This document shows, in pieces, positions 43,099 through 52,266 of a stretch of 64,000 bases of DNA. Both the position numbers and the translations under genes were made by a program. The notes under the pieces were generated by a model, which saw only the letters and a program-made list of their open reading frames with translations, did no database searches and was not told where the DNA came from. The stretch is from positions 1 to 64,000 of the forward strand of contig URPH01000011.1 of assembly GCA_900549665.1 (NCBI GenBank). The letters are read 5' to 3'. Position 1 is the stretch's first letter. The number at the start of each line of letters is the position of its first letter. The DNA comes from an uncultured Lachnospiraceae bacterium. Its GTDB lineage: Bacteria > Bacillota > Clostridia > Lachnospirales > Lachnospiraceae.

Positions 43099-43140
43099 AA
43101 AAAAAGCCGGCAGAATATCACATTGATATTCTGTCGGCTC
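43099..43140 (-). terminator. Terminator after the LCP gene
   Basis: Minus-sense GAGCCGACAGAATATCA pairs with TGATATTCTGCCGGCT around ATG, with one mismatch, and is followed by seven T. It lies just past the LCP stop at 43159. Confidence 0.93.
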
Positions 43141-43158
43141 ATCCAATTTTATCTGTCC

Positions 43159-44703
43159 TTATTCTCCATAAATGGTCTGCTTCAAAAACTTCTTATTGGC
43201 ATCAAAATCCACCTGCAATACAGCCATACTCCGGATGGTTGCATCTGAATAGGTGCCCTCCTGCGGTACACACTGCTGCACCATATCGTATCCCACAATC
43301 TTGTAACCGCCAAGTGCGATCTTGTAGCACTCGCTCTGGGTCAAGTTGGTCGTCAGATTAGGGAATAAGCCATTGATAACTTCGCTTGAGTTGGTCACCA
43401 TGGCACCCGGAAGCTTTTTAAACACTTCCGACAGAACCTTCCGCTGTCTCTCGGTACGTCCAAAGTCCGTACCAATATAACGGTTACGCGAATATGCCAG
43501 AGCCTGCGGACCATTCAGATGAATGACCCCGCTTGCGGAAGCATCCAGCCAGTCATAATCCAGATTTCTGCCAAGCAGCTGGTTGTATTCCATCAGGTAT
43601 CCATTGATCAGCTGCACCTCATCATTGGTCACGTCCAGATCAATTCCGCCGACCGCATCAACCAGATTGGCAAATGCTTCAAAATTGACCAGCGCATAAC
43701 GATGCACCGGAATGTCAAAATTCTGCTCGATTGTCTGCATCAGAAGCTCTGCTCCACCATAAGAATATGCTGCATTCAGACGGTTTCCGTCATGTCCCGG
43801 AATATCCACATACATATCTCGCAAAAATGATGTCATCGTGATCGTCTTGGTCTTATCACTGATCGATATCAAAATCATTGCATCCGATCTTCCGTCATCG
43901 CCGTTTAGCCGCGAGTCATTACCAATCAGAAGCACATTGACAACTCCGTCTTCCTTGCAGGCTTCCTTGGCGACACTGTCCACTTTTACATAATTCATTT
44001 TCTTGTAGACATTACCAACCAGCATATAGAGGCCGCCAAAAATCAGGATAAAAAGAATTGCAACCACGGTCAGCAATGCTTTTGCGGAGCCATTCTTTTT
44101 TTTCTTCTTATCATTTTTCTTGGACTTTCGATTCTTTTTTCCGGACATTTTTTTCTCTACCTTTTTTTTGCGTTCTTTTGATTTGCGATCGTCTTCCCAT
44201 TCATCATCCATCCGGCGCTGTGAAAAGCTGTAGGTTCTTTCACCGGTACGTCGTTTGTCTGATCTGTTTTCATTCTCGCTGCGGTGTCCGGATGTTCTGC
44301 GGCTATCCTCTGCACGTCGTCTGTCTGATCTGTGTTCATCTTCGCTGCGGCGTCCGGATGTTCTATACTCATTTCTGGCATGCTGTCCGGATAATCTGTG
44401 TTCTTCTCCTCCGGTATGCTGCACAGATGTTCTATGCACCTCTCCGGCATGCTGCCCGCCTGCTCTGTGCTCTTTTTCTCCTGACATATCCTGATAACCG
44501 ATGATATCAAAATCCTCTCCCCGGTCCACGGAACGAGGGATTCCAACATGGGAGGCCGGGTTTACCGTCTGATTTACCGTTGTTTTATTTTCGGTTGCCC
44601 TACCGGGTTCGGAAAGCGAATAATCCAGAGTCAGTTCCCGGTCTATAAAATCCTCCAGCCCCTTTTGAATATCCTCATTTTCAAATCTTTTTTCATCTGC
44701 CAT
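43159..44703 (-). CDS. LCP (LytR-CpsA-Psr) family protein with charged repeat tail
   Basis: A 514-residue transferase that attaches wall teichoic acid-like or capsular polymers to peptidoglycan. It has an unusually long cytoplasmic part (1-207) rich in His, Arg, Glu, with degenerate repeats such as EHRLSGQHARN and EHRSDRRRAED, then a poly-lysine stretch at 175-204. One membrane helix follows at 208-230 and the LCP domain is at about 253-440. Catalytic residues are seen in GNDSRLNGDDGRSDAMIL and SFLRDMYVDIPGH. The typical LCP cytoplasmic tail is short. A terminator follows immediately. Confidence 0.9.
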   Translation of the reverse strand: MADEKRFENEDIQKGLEDFIDRELTLDYSLSEPGRATENKTTVNQTVNPASHVGIPRSVDRGEDFDIIGYQDMSGEKEHRAGGQHAGEVHRTSVQHTGGEEHRLSGQHARNEYRTSGRRSEDEHRSDRRRAEDSRRTSGHRSENENRSDKRRTGERTYSFSQRRMDDEWEDDRKSKERKKKVEKKMSGKKNRKSKKNDKKKKKNGSAKALLTVVAILFILIFGGLYMLVGNVYKKMNYVKVDSVAKEACKEDGVVNVLLIGNDSRLNGDDGRSDAMILISISDKTKTITMTSFLRDMYVDIPGHDGNRLNAAYSYGGAELLMQTIEQNFDIPVHRYALVNFEAFANLVDAVGGIDLDVTNDEVQLINGYLMEYNQLLGRNLDYDWLDASASGVIHLNGPQALAYSRNRYIGTDFGRTERQRKVLSEVFKKLPGAMVTNSSEVINGLFPNLTTNLTQSECYKIALGGYKIVGYDMVQQCVPQEGTYSDATIRSMAVLQVDFDANKKFLKQTIYGE

Positions 44704-44742
44704 ATTTTTCTTCCTATCACATTAACCTTTCAATCTGAGAAA

Positions 44743-44770
44743 TAAAAAAGGCTGCCTTTTATGACAGCCC
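44743..44770 (-). terminator. Terminator after the Bax inhibitor-1 gene
   Basis: Minus-sense GGCTGTC..GGCAGCC hairpin with ATAAAA loop, followed by T6. It lies 11 bp after the stop at 44781 and directly before the LCP gene. Confidence 0.88.
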
Positions 44771-44780
44771 CTCTTATATT

Positions 44781-45680
44781 TTATTTTCGTTTGCCAAATA
44801 ACTGCAAAAGCTTTAAAAACAGATTGATAAAATCCAGATATAGTTCCAACGCACAATACAGTGCTATGGACATTGCATTGTCACTGTCTGTAGTCAACGC
44901 CAGCCGTTTTGTCTTGTTGGCATCATATGCTGTCAAACCAACAAAAACAAGAACACCGACAATACTGACCACAAAATCAAACATGCCGTTTCTGATAAAC
45001 ACCATATTTGCAACTCCGGCAATGATAATTCCGACAAGTCCCATCATACAGATGCTTCCAAGGCTTGACAGGTCTTTGCCTGTGACCATACCGTAAATGG
45101 CCATAACCGCAAACATTCCGGCACACATAAAGAATACGGATGCCAGCGATTCGCCGGTATATATTACAAAGAATATTGAAAACAGCATACCTGTCATATA
45201 GGAGTATACCGCAAACAATACACCTGCTATAATCGGTTTGTTTTTGGCAATCGCACTGTTGGCTCCACATACAATCGCTATCTCTGCTGCCACAAAGGCC
45301 CAATAGCCGTTACTCAATATGATCCTCATGGCAAAATCCGGAGAAGTAGTAAGTGCTGCACCTGCTGTAATAAACAAAGCCACCATCATAAACAAGTAAG
45401 ATTTGGCAACTACTTCATTGGAAATGATATTTGCAAAATTCTTGAGGCCGGACATCTGTACGGGATTGCCGCTTTCATATCCACCGCCCATATCGTAACC
45501 GTTCTGCGCATATCCGTTGGCACCATATCCGCCTGTTGCATATGGATTGGGATCATAATTGTATCCGCCTGTCGTATTATAATTCGGTTCATAGCCATAC
45601 TGGCGGTTCTGACCATAGCTATTATCGCTATAGGAACTGCTCTGGGAAACACCCTGCTCTTCGGGTCTGTAAGTATCCAT
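44781..45680 (-). CDS. Bax inhibitor-1/YccA family protein with Tyr/Gly/Asn-rich N-tail
   Basis: A 299-residue protein. Residues 1-75 are low-complexity (YGYEPNYNTTGGYNYDPNPYATGG). Seven membrane helices then fill 90-295, ending in the conserved ELYLDFINLFLKLLQLFGKRK; the conserved aspartates in YDANKTKR and LYLDF are the pH/calcium-gating residues of BsYetJ-type members. It would be a membrane calcium-leak channel or stress protein. The N-tail echoes the DUF4190 protein 8 kb away. Confidence 0.87.
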   Translation of the reverse strand: MDTYRPEEQGVSQSSSYSDNSYGQNRQYGYEPNYNTTGGYNYDPNPYATGGYGANGYAQNGYDMGGGYESGNPVQMSGLKNFANIISNEVVAKSYLFMMVALFITAGAALTTSPDFAMRIILSNGYWAFVAAEIAIVCGANSAIAKNKPIIAGVLFAVYSYMTGMLFSIFFVIYTGESLASVFFMCAGMFAVMAIYGMVTGKDLSSLGSICMMGLVGIIIAGVANMVFIRNGMFDFVVSIVGVLVFVGLTAYDANKTKRLALTTDSDNAMSIALYCALELYLDFINLFLKLLQLFGKRK

Positions 45681-45752
45681 GATTTAATACCCCCTTTTCT
45701 ATCGTTAAACGTATCATACATCGTTTCATTTTTCAATAAATTTTATTTTAAT

Positions 45753-46952
45753 TTAACCCTTTTTTAAATTTCTCTTATTAACCATAATTTTTCTTGCAAC
45801 CTCAATTCCCACCTTATACGGAACCGGACGCAGCACTCTGTCGGCCTCCTGCAGCTTTTCCCGGATTGCGATATGCTGCGGGCAGTGTTTCTCACATTTA
45901 CCGCACTTTATACACTGGGAAGCCATGCAGGAATCCTTGCGGAGTCCCATGTTTCTGGCAAATTCTTTTCTCGTCGTGCTCTTCTTTTCAATAGAAGATA
46001 AATTATAATAATGAAAAATCCCCGGAATATCAACACCCTTCGGACAGGGCATACAGTAACGGCACCCTGTACAGCCGACCTTTTCCTTTTTGCGGATCGC
46101 TTTCCTGATCTCTTCTATGGTCTGAAAATCGGTTTCCGTAAACTGACCGACTGTCATTTCCGATGCAATCCGGATATTTTCCGCCACCATTTCAGATGAA
46201 TTCATTCCGGAAAGCACACAGGTGACTCCCGGCTGATCCCAAAGCCACCGAAGCCCCCATTCCGCTGCCGTATAACCACGATCACTTTTTGCAATCGCTT
46301 CATGAGCCTCCTTAGGAAGCATATTGACAAGCTTTCCGCCACGAAGCGGCTCCATAATAATAACAGGAATCCCTTTTTTGTAGGCAGCCTCCAGTCCCCG
46401 TCTGCCGGCCTGACTGTGTTCGTCCAGATAATTGTACTGGATCTGGCAGAAATCCCAGTCATAAGCATCGAGGATCTTTAAAAACATATCCTGATCTCCA
46501 TGATAGGAAAAACCGATATTGCGGATACTGCCGTCTGCCAGGTGACCTGCGATCCAGTCCTCGATTCCGATATGCCTGAGATTTTCCCACTCATGAATAT
46601 CGGTAAACATATGCATCAGATAGTAATCTATATAATCTGTCTGCAGTCTTTTTAATTCCTCTCTAAAAGTCCTTTCCACGGCATCAATGGAACGCAGCAT
46701 ATACTGTGGCAGCTTCGTCGCAATGTGGATCTGCTCACGTACACCGTTCTTTTTAAAAATTTTACCCATCAGCTCTTCGCTGCCTGTATAAATATATGCG
46801 GTATCAAAATAATTTACACCGGCACGCACCGCCTGCATCACTTCTTTTTCCGCCTTGTCAAAATCAAACGCATTTCCCTTTTTGGTAAAACGCATACAGC
46901 CAAAGCCAAGCTGTGAAATTTCATTTCCTTTTCGGTCTTTTCTATATAACAT
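45753..46952 (-). CDS. Aldo/keto reductase with C-terminal 4Fe-4S domain
   Basis: A 399-residue fusion. The AKR barrel (about 1-290) includes the catalytic Asp50/Tyr55 context FDTAYIYTGSEE and the lysine in IATKLPQ. The C-terminus holds two clusters of cysteines, CTGCRYCMPCPKGVDI and CIKCGKCEKHCPQHI, each able to bind a 4Fe-4S cluster. Such enzymes occur in anaerobes and probably take electrons from ferredoxin to reduce carbonyls; the substrate is unknown. The ATG at 46952 is preceded by a weak SD. Confidence 0.9.
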   Translation of the reverse strand: MLYRKDRKGNEISQLGFGCMRFTKKGNAFDFDKAEKEVMQAVRAGVNYFDTAYIYTGSEELMGKIFKKNGVREQIHIATKLPQYMLRSIDAVERTFREELKRLQTDYIDYYLMHMFTDIHEWENLRHIGIEDWIAGHLADGSIRNIGFSYHGDQDMFLKILDAYDWDFCQIQYNYLDEHSQAGRRGLEAAYKKGIPVIIMEPLRGGKLVNMLPKEAHEAIAKSDRGYTAAEWGLRWLWDQPGVTCVLSGMNSSEMVAENIRIASEMTVGQFTETDFQTIEEIRKAIRKKEKVGCTGCRYCMPCPKGVDIPGIFHYYNLSSIEKKSTTRKEFARNMGLRKDSCMASQCIKCGKCEKHCPQHIAIREKLQEADRVLRPVPYKVGIEVARKIMVNKRNLKKG

Positions 46953-47055
46953 ACATCTTTGCTCCTATTTTTATCTAACCGCATGTGTTGAGTTAGTTTA
47001 TCATATTTTATTTTTGTATACAATTACCGTGGCGGATGTTTCATCAGAAATAAGC

Positions 47056-47099
47056 AAAAAAATAGTGGAAACCGTATCAATTCAAACGATTTCCACTAC
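47056..47099 (-). terminator. Terminator of the 22-codon gene
   Basis: Minus-sense TAGTGGAAATCGT and ACGGTTTCCACTA form a 13-bp stem with one mismatch around a 10-base loop, followed by seven T. It lies 26 bp downstream of the TGA of the small gene. Confidence 0.9.
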
Positions 47100-47124
47100 T
47101 TTGAATGTTCCTTATTTAGTTTTC

Positions 47125-47193
47125 TCATTTTGCTTCACGATGTGCAAACTCACCATAATATGCACTTAAGAACTCTGAAATAACTTTAATCAT
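47125..47193 (-). CDS. 22-residue small protein gene with own promoter and terminator
   Basis: Minus-sense ATG at 47193 encodes MIKVISEFLSAYYGEFAHRE then AK and TGA, 22 residues. GGAGG lies 9 bp upstream (47203-47207 region), a consensus promoter at 47264-47292, and a strong terminator follows. The peptide starts with a hydrophobic amphipathic stretch and ends with charged residues. There is no obvious signal peptide or transmembrane segment. No family is recognised. It could be a signalling or regulatory peptide, or the short frame within a small RNA of about 200 nt. The neighbours are AKR and LysR, with no clear shared role. Confidence 0.6.
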   Translation of the reverse strand: MIKVISEFLSAYYGEFAHREAK

Positions 47194-47263
47194 ATGAGTG
47201 CGCCTCCTTTCCTTAATTTGTATCTCTTTACTTTTATTTCTCTTGTTTTCCTTTGTTGAGTTT

Positions 47264-47292
47264 ATAGTAGCATATGGTTCTATATTAGTAAA
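47264..47292 (-). promoter_or_regulatory. Promoter of the 22-codon gene
   Basis: TTTACT (47287-47292) and TACTAT (47264-47269), 17 bp apart on the minus strand, about 70 bp upstream of the small ATG. Confidence 0.7.
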
Positions 47293-47333
47293 ATACATAT
47301 AATAGTTGCATATCCATACCTTTTAGGTATACA

Positions 47334-47506
47334 CTAATACCAGGGTCAGACGGTCAAAAATCGACGCAAGCTTGCTTGCAGGAGATTTCTTGACCACCTG
47401 ACCCACCCAAAACATGAGTAAGGAGCCATTTTTCCCTGAAAAATGCGCGGATTACGAATGTTTTGAGGATTGTGGAGTGCAAAGCACGTAGCAATCCGGG
47501 TATTAG
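47334..47506. repeat. Full copy (173 bp) of the dispersed three-hairpin element
   Basis: The ends CTAATACCAGG (47334-47344) and CCGGGTATTAG (47496-47506) are inverted repeats with one mismatch. Stem I pairs GGGTCAG/CTGACCC, GGTCAA/TTGACC and GCAAGC/GCTTGC around a TT loop. Stem II pairs CATTTTT (47427-47433) with AAAAATG (47439-47445). Stem III pairs GGATTG/CAATCC and GTGC/GCAC. The unpaired linker GCGGATTACGAATG and the AACATGAG block are shared with the copy at 3349, whereas the paired bases differ in all three stems. Confidence 0.8.
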
Positions 47507-47594
47507 CCTCACAGCCCCCACACATCAACATAAACATAATGTGAAAAACATGCATGAAACATATTCTTGAAGCATAGAAAGGAGCCCCTCCTAT

Positions 47595-48479
47595 ATGGAA
47601 CTACGACACATTCACTATTTTCTGGTCCTCGCCGAAGAAAAAAGCTTCACCAAAGCCGCCGAAAAGCTTTTGATCGCCCAGCCGCCGCTCAGCCGCCAGA
47701 TCAAGGATCTGGAAGAAGAGCTTGGTGTGCCTCTTTTTACCAGAAGTCCGAGAGGTGTTGCCCTGACCGAGGCCGGGGTCAAATTCAGACAGTATGCCCT
47801 CCAGATCGAGCATCTGTCCCATCAGTCAATTGAAGTTGTAAAAGAAATGAACAAGGGATTGCAGGGAACTTTATACATTGCCTCTGTAGAAGGCCGGGCC
47901 CCGCATCTGATCTCAGAATGGATTGCCGGTTTTCACAAGCTGTATCCGCATGTTGAATTTAATCTGTGGAACGGCAATTCGGATGATGTTTTGCAAAGAC
48001 TGCAAAACGGGCTGTGTGACCTGGCTGTCATCGTCGGACCATACAATGCAGAAAATCTGGAAGCACAGCCGGTATTTGATGAGCCCTGGGTTGCCATGCT
48101 TCCCGCCAGCCATCCTCTTGCCAAGGAGCCGGGCGATTCGATCCCTCTAAAAAAACTGGCTCCCTACGAACTGATCATTCCTTCCAGACATTCCAGACTG
48201 CAGGAAATCACAGACTGGTTTTCCACCCAGAATGTCAAGCCGAAGATCATCTGCCGGATGGCGCACGTCCTCAATGCCTATGAGCTGACCGAACAGAATG
48301 TGGGAATTGCCATCTATCCTGCTGCCGCATCCATTTACGCCAACAGCAAAAAGGTCGTTGCCAAAAAACTGATCGAACCATCGGTGACTGCCAGCTACTA
48401 TCTGGTACAAAGAAAAGAAAAAAAACTCTCCCTTGTTGCGGAAGAGTTTTGGAAATATGCTACTCAGATTCACAAATAG
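47595..48479 (+). CDS. LysR family transcriptional regulator
   Basis: A 294-residue LysR protein. The N-terminal helix-turn-helix at about 1-60 reads MELRHIHYFLVLAEEKSFTKAAEKL..PLSRQIKDLEEELG; the C-terminal periplasmic-binding-like effector domain is at 90-290. The ATG at 47595 has GGAG upstream. Its own target is unknown; the region upstream holds the structured element, not a divergent partner in direct contact. The 3' end overlaps the convergent ptsP by 20 bp. Confidence 0.92.
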   Translation: MELRHIHYFLVLAEEKSFTKAAEKLLIAQPPLSRQIKDLEEELGVPLFTRSPRGVALTEAGVKFRQYALQIEHLSHQSIEVVKEMNKGLQGTLYIASVEGRAPHLISEWIAGFHKLYPHVEFNLWNGNSDDVLQRLQNGLCDLAVIVGPYNAENLEAQPVFDEPWVAMLPASHPLAKEPGDSIPLKKLAPYELIIPSRHSRLQEITDWFSTQNVKPKIICRMAHVLNAYELTEQNVGIAIYPAAASIYANSKKVVAKKLIEPSVTASYYLVQRKEKKLSLVAEEFWKYATQIHK

Positions 48480-50073
48480 CCTTGCGGACAGCTAAGATAG
48501 AAGCCGGTGCCACCGACAATTCATCAATGCCCATTTTTATAAAAGTTTCGGTCAGACCGGTATCTGCACCAAGCTCACCGCAGATGCCGACAAAGATGCC
48601 TTCCCGGTGTGCGTTTTCGATCACCATCCGGATCATGCGCAAAATTGCCGGATGATGTGGATCAAAAAAGCGATCCAGCTTGTCATTCTGCCGGTCAAGT
48701 GCCAGCGTATATTGCAAAAGATCATTGGTTCCGATACTGAAAAAATCAACCATCGCAGCCAGCTTATCCGATATCAGGGCGGCAGCCGGTGTTTCGATCA
48801 TAATCCCTTCTTTGACCCTGCCAAGCTCCGCATTTTCACGTTGCAGTTCTTCTCTGACCGACCGCGAAATCTCTTTGATCTGCAGCACCTCTTTTTCAGA
48901 AGTGATCATCGGATACATAATGGAAAGATTCCCATACGCACCGGCACGGTATAAGGCCCTTAGCTGTGTTTTAAAAATATCCGGTCTCGTCAGGCATATC
49001 CGGATAGCCCGGCAGCCCAATGCCGGGTTTTCTTCTTTATCCAGTCCGAAATAGTCTGCCTTTTTATCCGCACCGATATCCATGGTACGGATGATGACCG
49101 GTTTTCCATTCATAGCCTGCAAAACCTCTTTATAAATAAGAAACTGTTCCTCCTCGGTCGGGAAATCATTCCGCTCCAGATAAAGAAATTCCGAACGGAA
49201 CAATCCAATGCCTTCAGCCCCATTTTCCAAAACAGCCTTGATATCCTCCGGTCTGCCAATGTTGGCATAGAGGTCAATGTGCTTCCCGGAGCCCGTGATG
49301 CTTTCTTTTTCCTTCCAGTCCAGCAGCTGATTCTTTTTACTGTCATATTCATCCTTTTGCTTTTGATAATCATTTAATGTCTCTGCATCAGGATCCAGGA
49401 TCAGGCTGCCACGAGAACCGTCAACCACGCACATTTTTCCGTCGTATTCCGGCAAAATCCGTATTCCCGAGAGAGCCGGTATCCCCATTATTTTTGCCAA
49501 AATTGCCATATGTGAATACACGGAGCCGGACTGTGTGACCAGGGCCTGTATCATTTCTGCATCAATCCGGACAGTCTGTGACGGCGACAGATCATCAGAA
49601 GCCAGTATGACCGGTTCTCCAGTATAGATATTGGTCAGGCTGCGACCGCATAGAATCCGGATCAGGCGGTCTGATACATCCTTGATGTCTGCACTCCGCG
49701 CGCAAAGATAGTCATTGTTCATCGCAGAAAGCTTTTTTGCGATAGCATCCCTTGTCTCCATAACGGCATACTCTGCATTAATCTGCTCCTCTTTGATCAG
49801 TGCAAGTACCCTGTTTCGGTATTCCATATCCTCCAACAGCATAATGTGCATCTGAAAAATTTCAGCCTGCTTTGCTCCAACCTTTTCCTTAGCCTCTTCA
49901 TAGAGCTGTTCCAGCTCCGTGACTGCCGCTTTTTTTGCAGCCTCATACCGATTTACTTCATGCTCTGTATCCTCGATATGAGTCTTAGCCACAGAAGAAT
50001 CCTCTGTGGCTAAGTATTTTATTTTTCCGATTGCAATTCCTTCACAGATACTTTTTCCAAAAATCTTTTCCAT
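48460..50073 (-). CDS. ptsP: Phosphoenolpyruvate-protein phosphotransferase (EI-type)
   Basis: A 537-residue Enzyme I, which transfers phosphate from PEP to HPr. The phosphorylated histidine lies in SVYSHMAILAKIMGIPALSG (His188), the PEP domain has the RTMDIGADKKADYFGLDKEENPALGCRA segment, and the catalytic cysteine is in GICGELGA. No HPr or EII gene is nearby, so it may serve HPr encoded elsewhere or a regulatory PTS. The length is slightly short of typical EI (about 570). Confidence 0.87.
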   Translation of the reverse strand: MEKIFGKSICEGIAIGKIKYLATEDSSVAKTHIEDTEHEVNRYEAAKKAAVTELEQLYEEAKEKVGAKQAEIFQMHIMLLEDMEYRNRVLALIKEEQINAEYAVMETRDAIAKKLSAMNNDYLCARSADIKDVSDRLIRILCGRSLTNIYTGEPVILASDDLSPSQTVRIDAEMIQALVTQSGSVYSHMAILAKIMGIPALSGIRILPEYDGKMCVVDGSRGSLILDPDAETLNDYQKQKDEYDSKKNQLLDWKEKESITGSGKHIDLYANIGRPEDIKAVLENGAEGIGLFRSEFLYLERNDFPTEEEQFLIYKEVLQAMNGKPVIIRTMDIGADKKADYFGLDKEENPALGCRAIRICLTRPDIFKTQLRALYRAGAYGNLSIMYPMITSEKEVLQIKEISRSVREELQRENAELGRVKEGIMIETPAAALISDKLAAMVDFFSIGTNDLLQYTLALDRQNDKLDRFFDPHHPAILRMIRMVIENAHREGIFVGICGELGADTGLTETFIKMGIDELSVAPASILAVRKAICESE

Positions 50074-50142
50074 GGCAGGCTCCTGTACTGAAAATCAGAC
50101 TACAATATCTGCTTCTATTATACTTTAATTTTTGCATTTCAA

Positions 50143-52140
50143 CTACTGCTTATTGTCTGTATTTTGATCTGTTTTTTCAGATGATCCCATGTCTTCCGGA
50201 TTCTTCGGTCCCTCTGCCCCATCCGGTGGCTCCATACCATTCGGTTTCTCCGTTCCATCCGGTCTTTCTGTTCCTTCCGGTGGTTCCATGCCCTCCGGCA
50301 GCTCAGGTCTTTCCGTTCCATCCGGCGCTTCCATATCACCGTCAGGCCTGCCCATGCCTCCGGGACCTCCCATACCTTTGGTTTCTCCATAGATCAGGCT
50401 GTCCATTGTTGCCTCTACGCTCTGTTCTCCGGCGCTTACAGTATATGTGTTACCTACTGCTAACTCAGGACAGCTTAAAACAACGCAGTTGTAGCTTTTT
50501 GCCGGTGTGTAGGTTAGCAGGGTCTTACCTTTTTCATCCGTCAGTGTAATCTCCATTTCAGAGGCCTCTGTCAGTGCTGTATCAAATGTCACCATGATGC
50601 TTCCCTGTGTGGAATCGCTGCCAAAGTTTTGCGCCATGCCGCTATATCCGGCTGCTGCCACAATTCCTCCGCTGATGCTCGCACTGCCATCATAATCAAG
50701 GGCGCTGTTTCCATCATTTTCCGGTCCGCTGACATATAATTCTCCGCCTGATACATGCAGGGTGCCATTCGTATCAACCCCATCCCCTTTTGCGTCAATG
50801 CTGGTCACACCGCCGGCAATCCTTACATAACAGCCTTCCGTTGCCTGGAACGGTGCCTGACCGCCCTCTCCGGAAGAAGATCCGTCTGCGGCATTGATAC
50901 CGTCATCTTCCGATGTAATATTGATCGTACCGCCATTGATATCTATTGTTTTTCCTTCAATACCTTCGTAACACTCGTTAATCTCGATATTTCCATCCTC
51001 AACAACCACTGCATCATCTGCATGTATTGCATCATCTCCGGCGGTAATCTCATAGGAACCATCCTCAATGATGACAACACCGTTGCTGTGGATAGCATCG
51101 TCCTCGCAGTCAAACCGGTAAGTGCCGTTGTATACGACAATGCCCTGAATACCCTTGATACCTTTCAAGCTGGTGTCATCCTGACTGTCGCTGGTAGTGT
51201 TATGTGTCTTTACATCACAGGTACTTTCATTCATAACTAAAATATTTTCCGCCTGAATACCATCTTCATCTGAATCGATCTTCAGACTAGAGCCGGTAAC
51301 CACAATATTTCCTTTCTCTTCATCACTGTCATTGGTCGAACGCAATGCATCCTTTGTGCTCGTAATGGTCAGATCCGCATTTTTTACGATACAGTCATCT
51401 TTTCCGGTCACGCCATGATTTATGGCATCCACAGTCACCGTTGCGTTTTCGATCACCAGATCATCCTTTCCGGTGATGCCGTTTTTATGATTGGCTTTCA
51501 CAGTCAGCGTACCCTTACCGGCAATCACAAGATCTGACTTGGAATAAACACAGGCATTTGGTTCATCATCGTCTTCGGACGCATATTCTCCATCATAGGA
51601 ATATTCTGCCGCATCCGTCAGGGTATTGGTACTGCCCTCAGCAAGATATACCGTAGTCTCTTCCGATTTGTATACATAGAGAGCGCTGGTATCGGAAGAA
51701 GTGATTTCTGCCTGATCAAGCACCAAAACAACCTCTTCATCCGGTGCGTTGACAACCACATTGCCGTCTGACAGGGTTCCTGTTATCAGATAGGTTCCTC
51801 CTTTTACAACAGAGATTTCTCCGTCAGCGACTTTGACACCCTCTCCGGAGACATCAATATTCTGATCTGAAAGCGTGATCTTTGTTGCATTTACAAGATC
51901 CGGTTCCTTTGTCTCTTCCTTATTTAATGCTTCAGAAAGCAATTCGTCGGCAGCTTTCTTTATTTCATCCGTATCTGCAGAGTTTTCATCCGCATCGGAT
52001 TGGTCTTTGGACTCCGTTGTCGTGGACGTTTCTGCACCGGTATCTGTTTTCTGATAACCGCTGCAGCCTGCCATGGTCACCGAAAGTCCAACCATGCAAA
52101 GTGCTGTCATTCCTTTCCTATACCATTCCTTTGTCTTCAT
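50143..52140 (-). CDS. Carbohydrate-binding (DUF4353) lipoprotein with Pro/Gly/Glu-rich tail
   Basis: A 665-residue exported lipoprotein. The signal peptide ends in the lipobox VTMAGC (Cys26). A disordered Thr/Ser/Asp-rich stretch and a long region of repeated beta strands (GTLTVKANHKNGITGKDDLVI, DEDGIQAENILV type) build a right-handed beta-helix of the DUF4353 kind. The last ~70 residues are PEGTERPDGTEKP-like repeats that may span the cell wall. The ATG at 52140 with GGAGG upstream is used. It is divergent from the VTC-DUF4956 genes, the usual company of CotH-type envelope clusters. Confidence 0.83.
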   Translation of the reverse strand: MKTKEWYRKGMTALCMVGLSVTMAGCSGYQKTDTGAETSTTTESKDQSDADENSADTDEIKKAADELLSEALNKEETKEPDLVNATKITLSDQNIDVSGEGVKVADGEISVVKGGTYLITGTLSDGNVVVNAPDEEVVLVLDQAEITSSDTSALYVYKSEETTVYLAEGSTNTLTDAAEYSYDGEYASEDDDEPNACVYSKSDLVIAGKGTLTVKANHKNGITGKDDLVIENATVTVDAINHGVTGKDDCIVKNADLTITSTKDALRSTNDSDEEKGNIVVTGSSLKIDSDEDGIQAENILVMNESTCDVKTHNTTSDSQDDTSLKGIKGIQGIVVYNGTYRFDCEDDAIHSNGVVIIEDGSYEITAGDDAIHADDAVVVEDGNIEINECYEGIEGKTIDINGGTINITSEDDGINAADGSSSGEGGQAPFQATEGCYVRIAGGVTSIDAKGDGVDTNGTLHVSGGELYVSGPENDGNSALDYDGSASISGGIVAAAGYSGMAQNFGSDSTQGSIMVTFDTALTEASEMEITLTDEKGKTLLTYTPAKSYNCVVLSCPELAVGNTYTVSAGEQSVEATMDSLIYGETKGMGGPGGMGRPDGDMEAPDGTERPELPEGMEPPEGTERPDGTEKPNGMEPPDGAEGPKNPEDMGSSEKTDQNTDNKQ

Positions 52141-52266
52141 ATCCGTTCCTCCATTTCTGATCCATATTCTTTCCAATCAATATTTTAAATTTCCTGACAT
52201 TATTTTCATATCAGATTGTTTCAGGTTTTCCTGATTTCCTATAGCATACCTTCCTTTCTTAAAGCC

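Noticed and set aside
44058..44504. A 148-codon frame on the plus strand inside the LCP gene
   Set aside because: It is a mirror of the His/Arg/Glu repeat coding on the other strand, with no SD and no family pattern.
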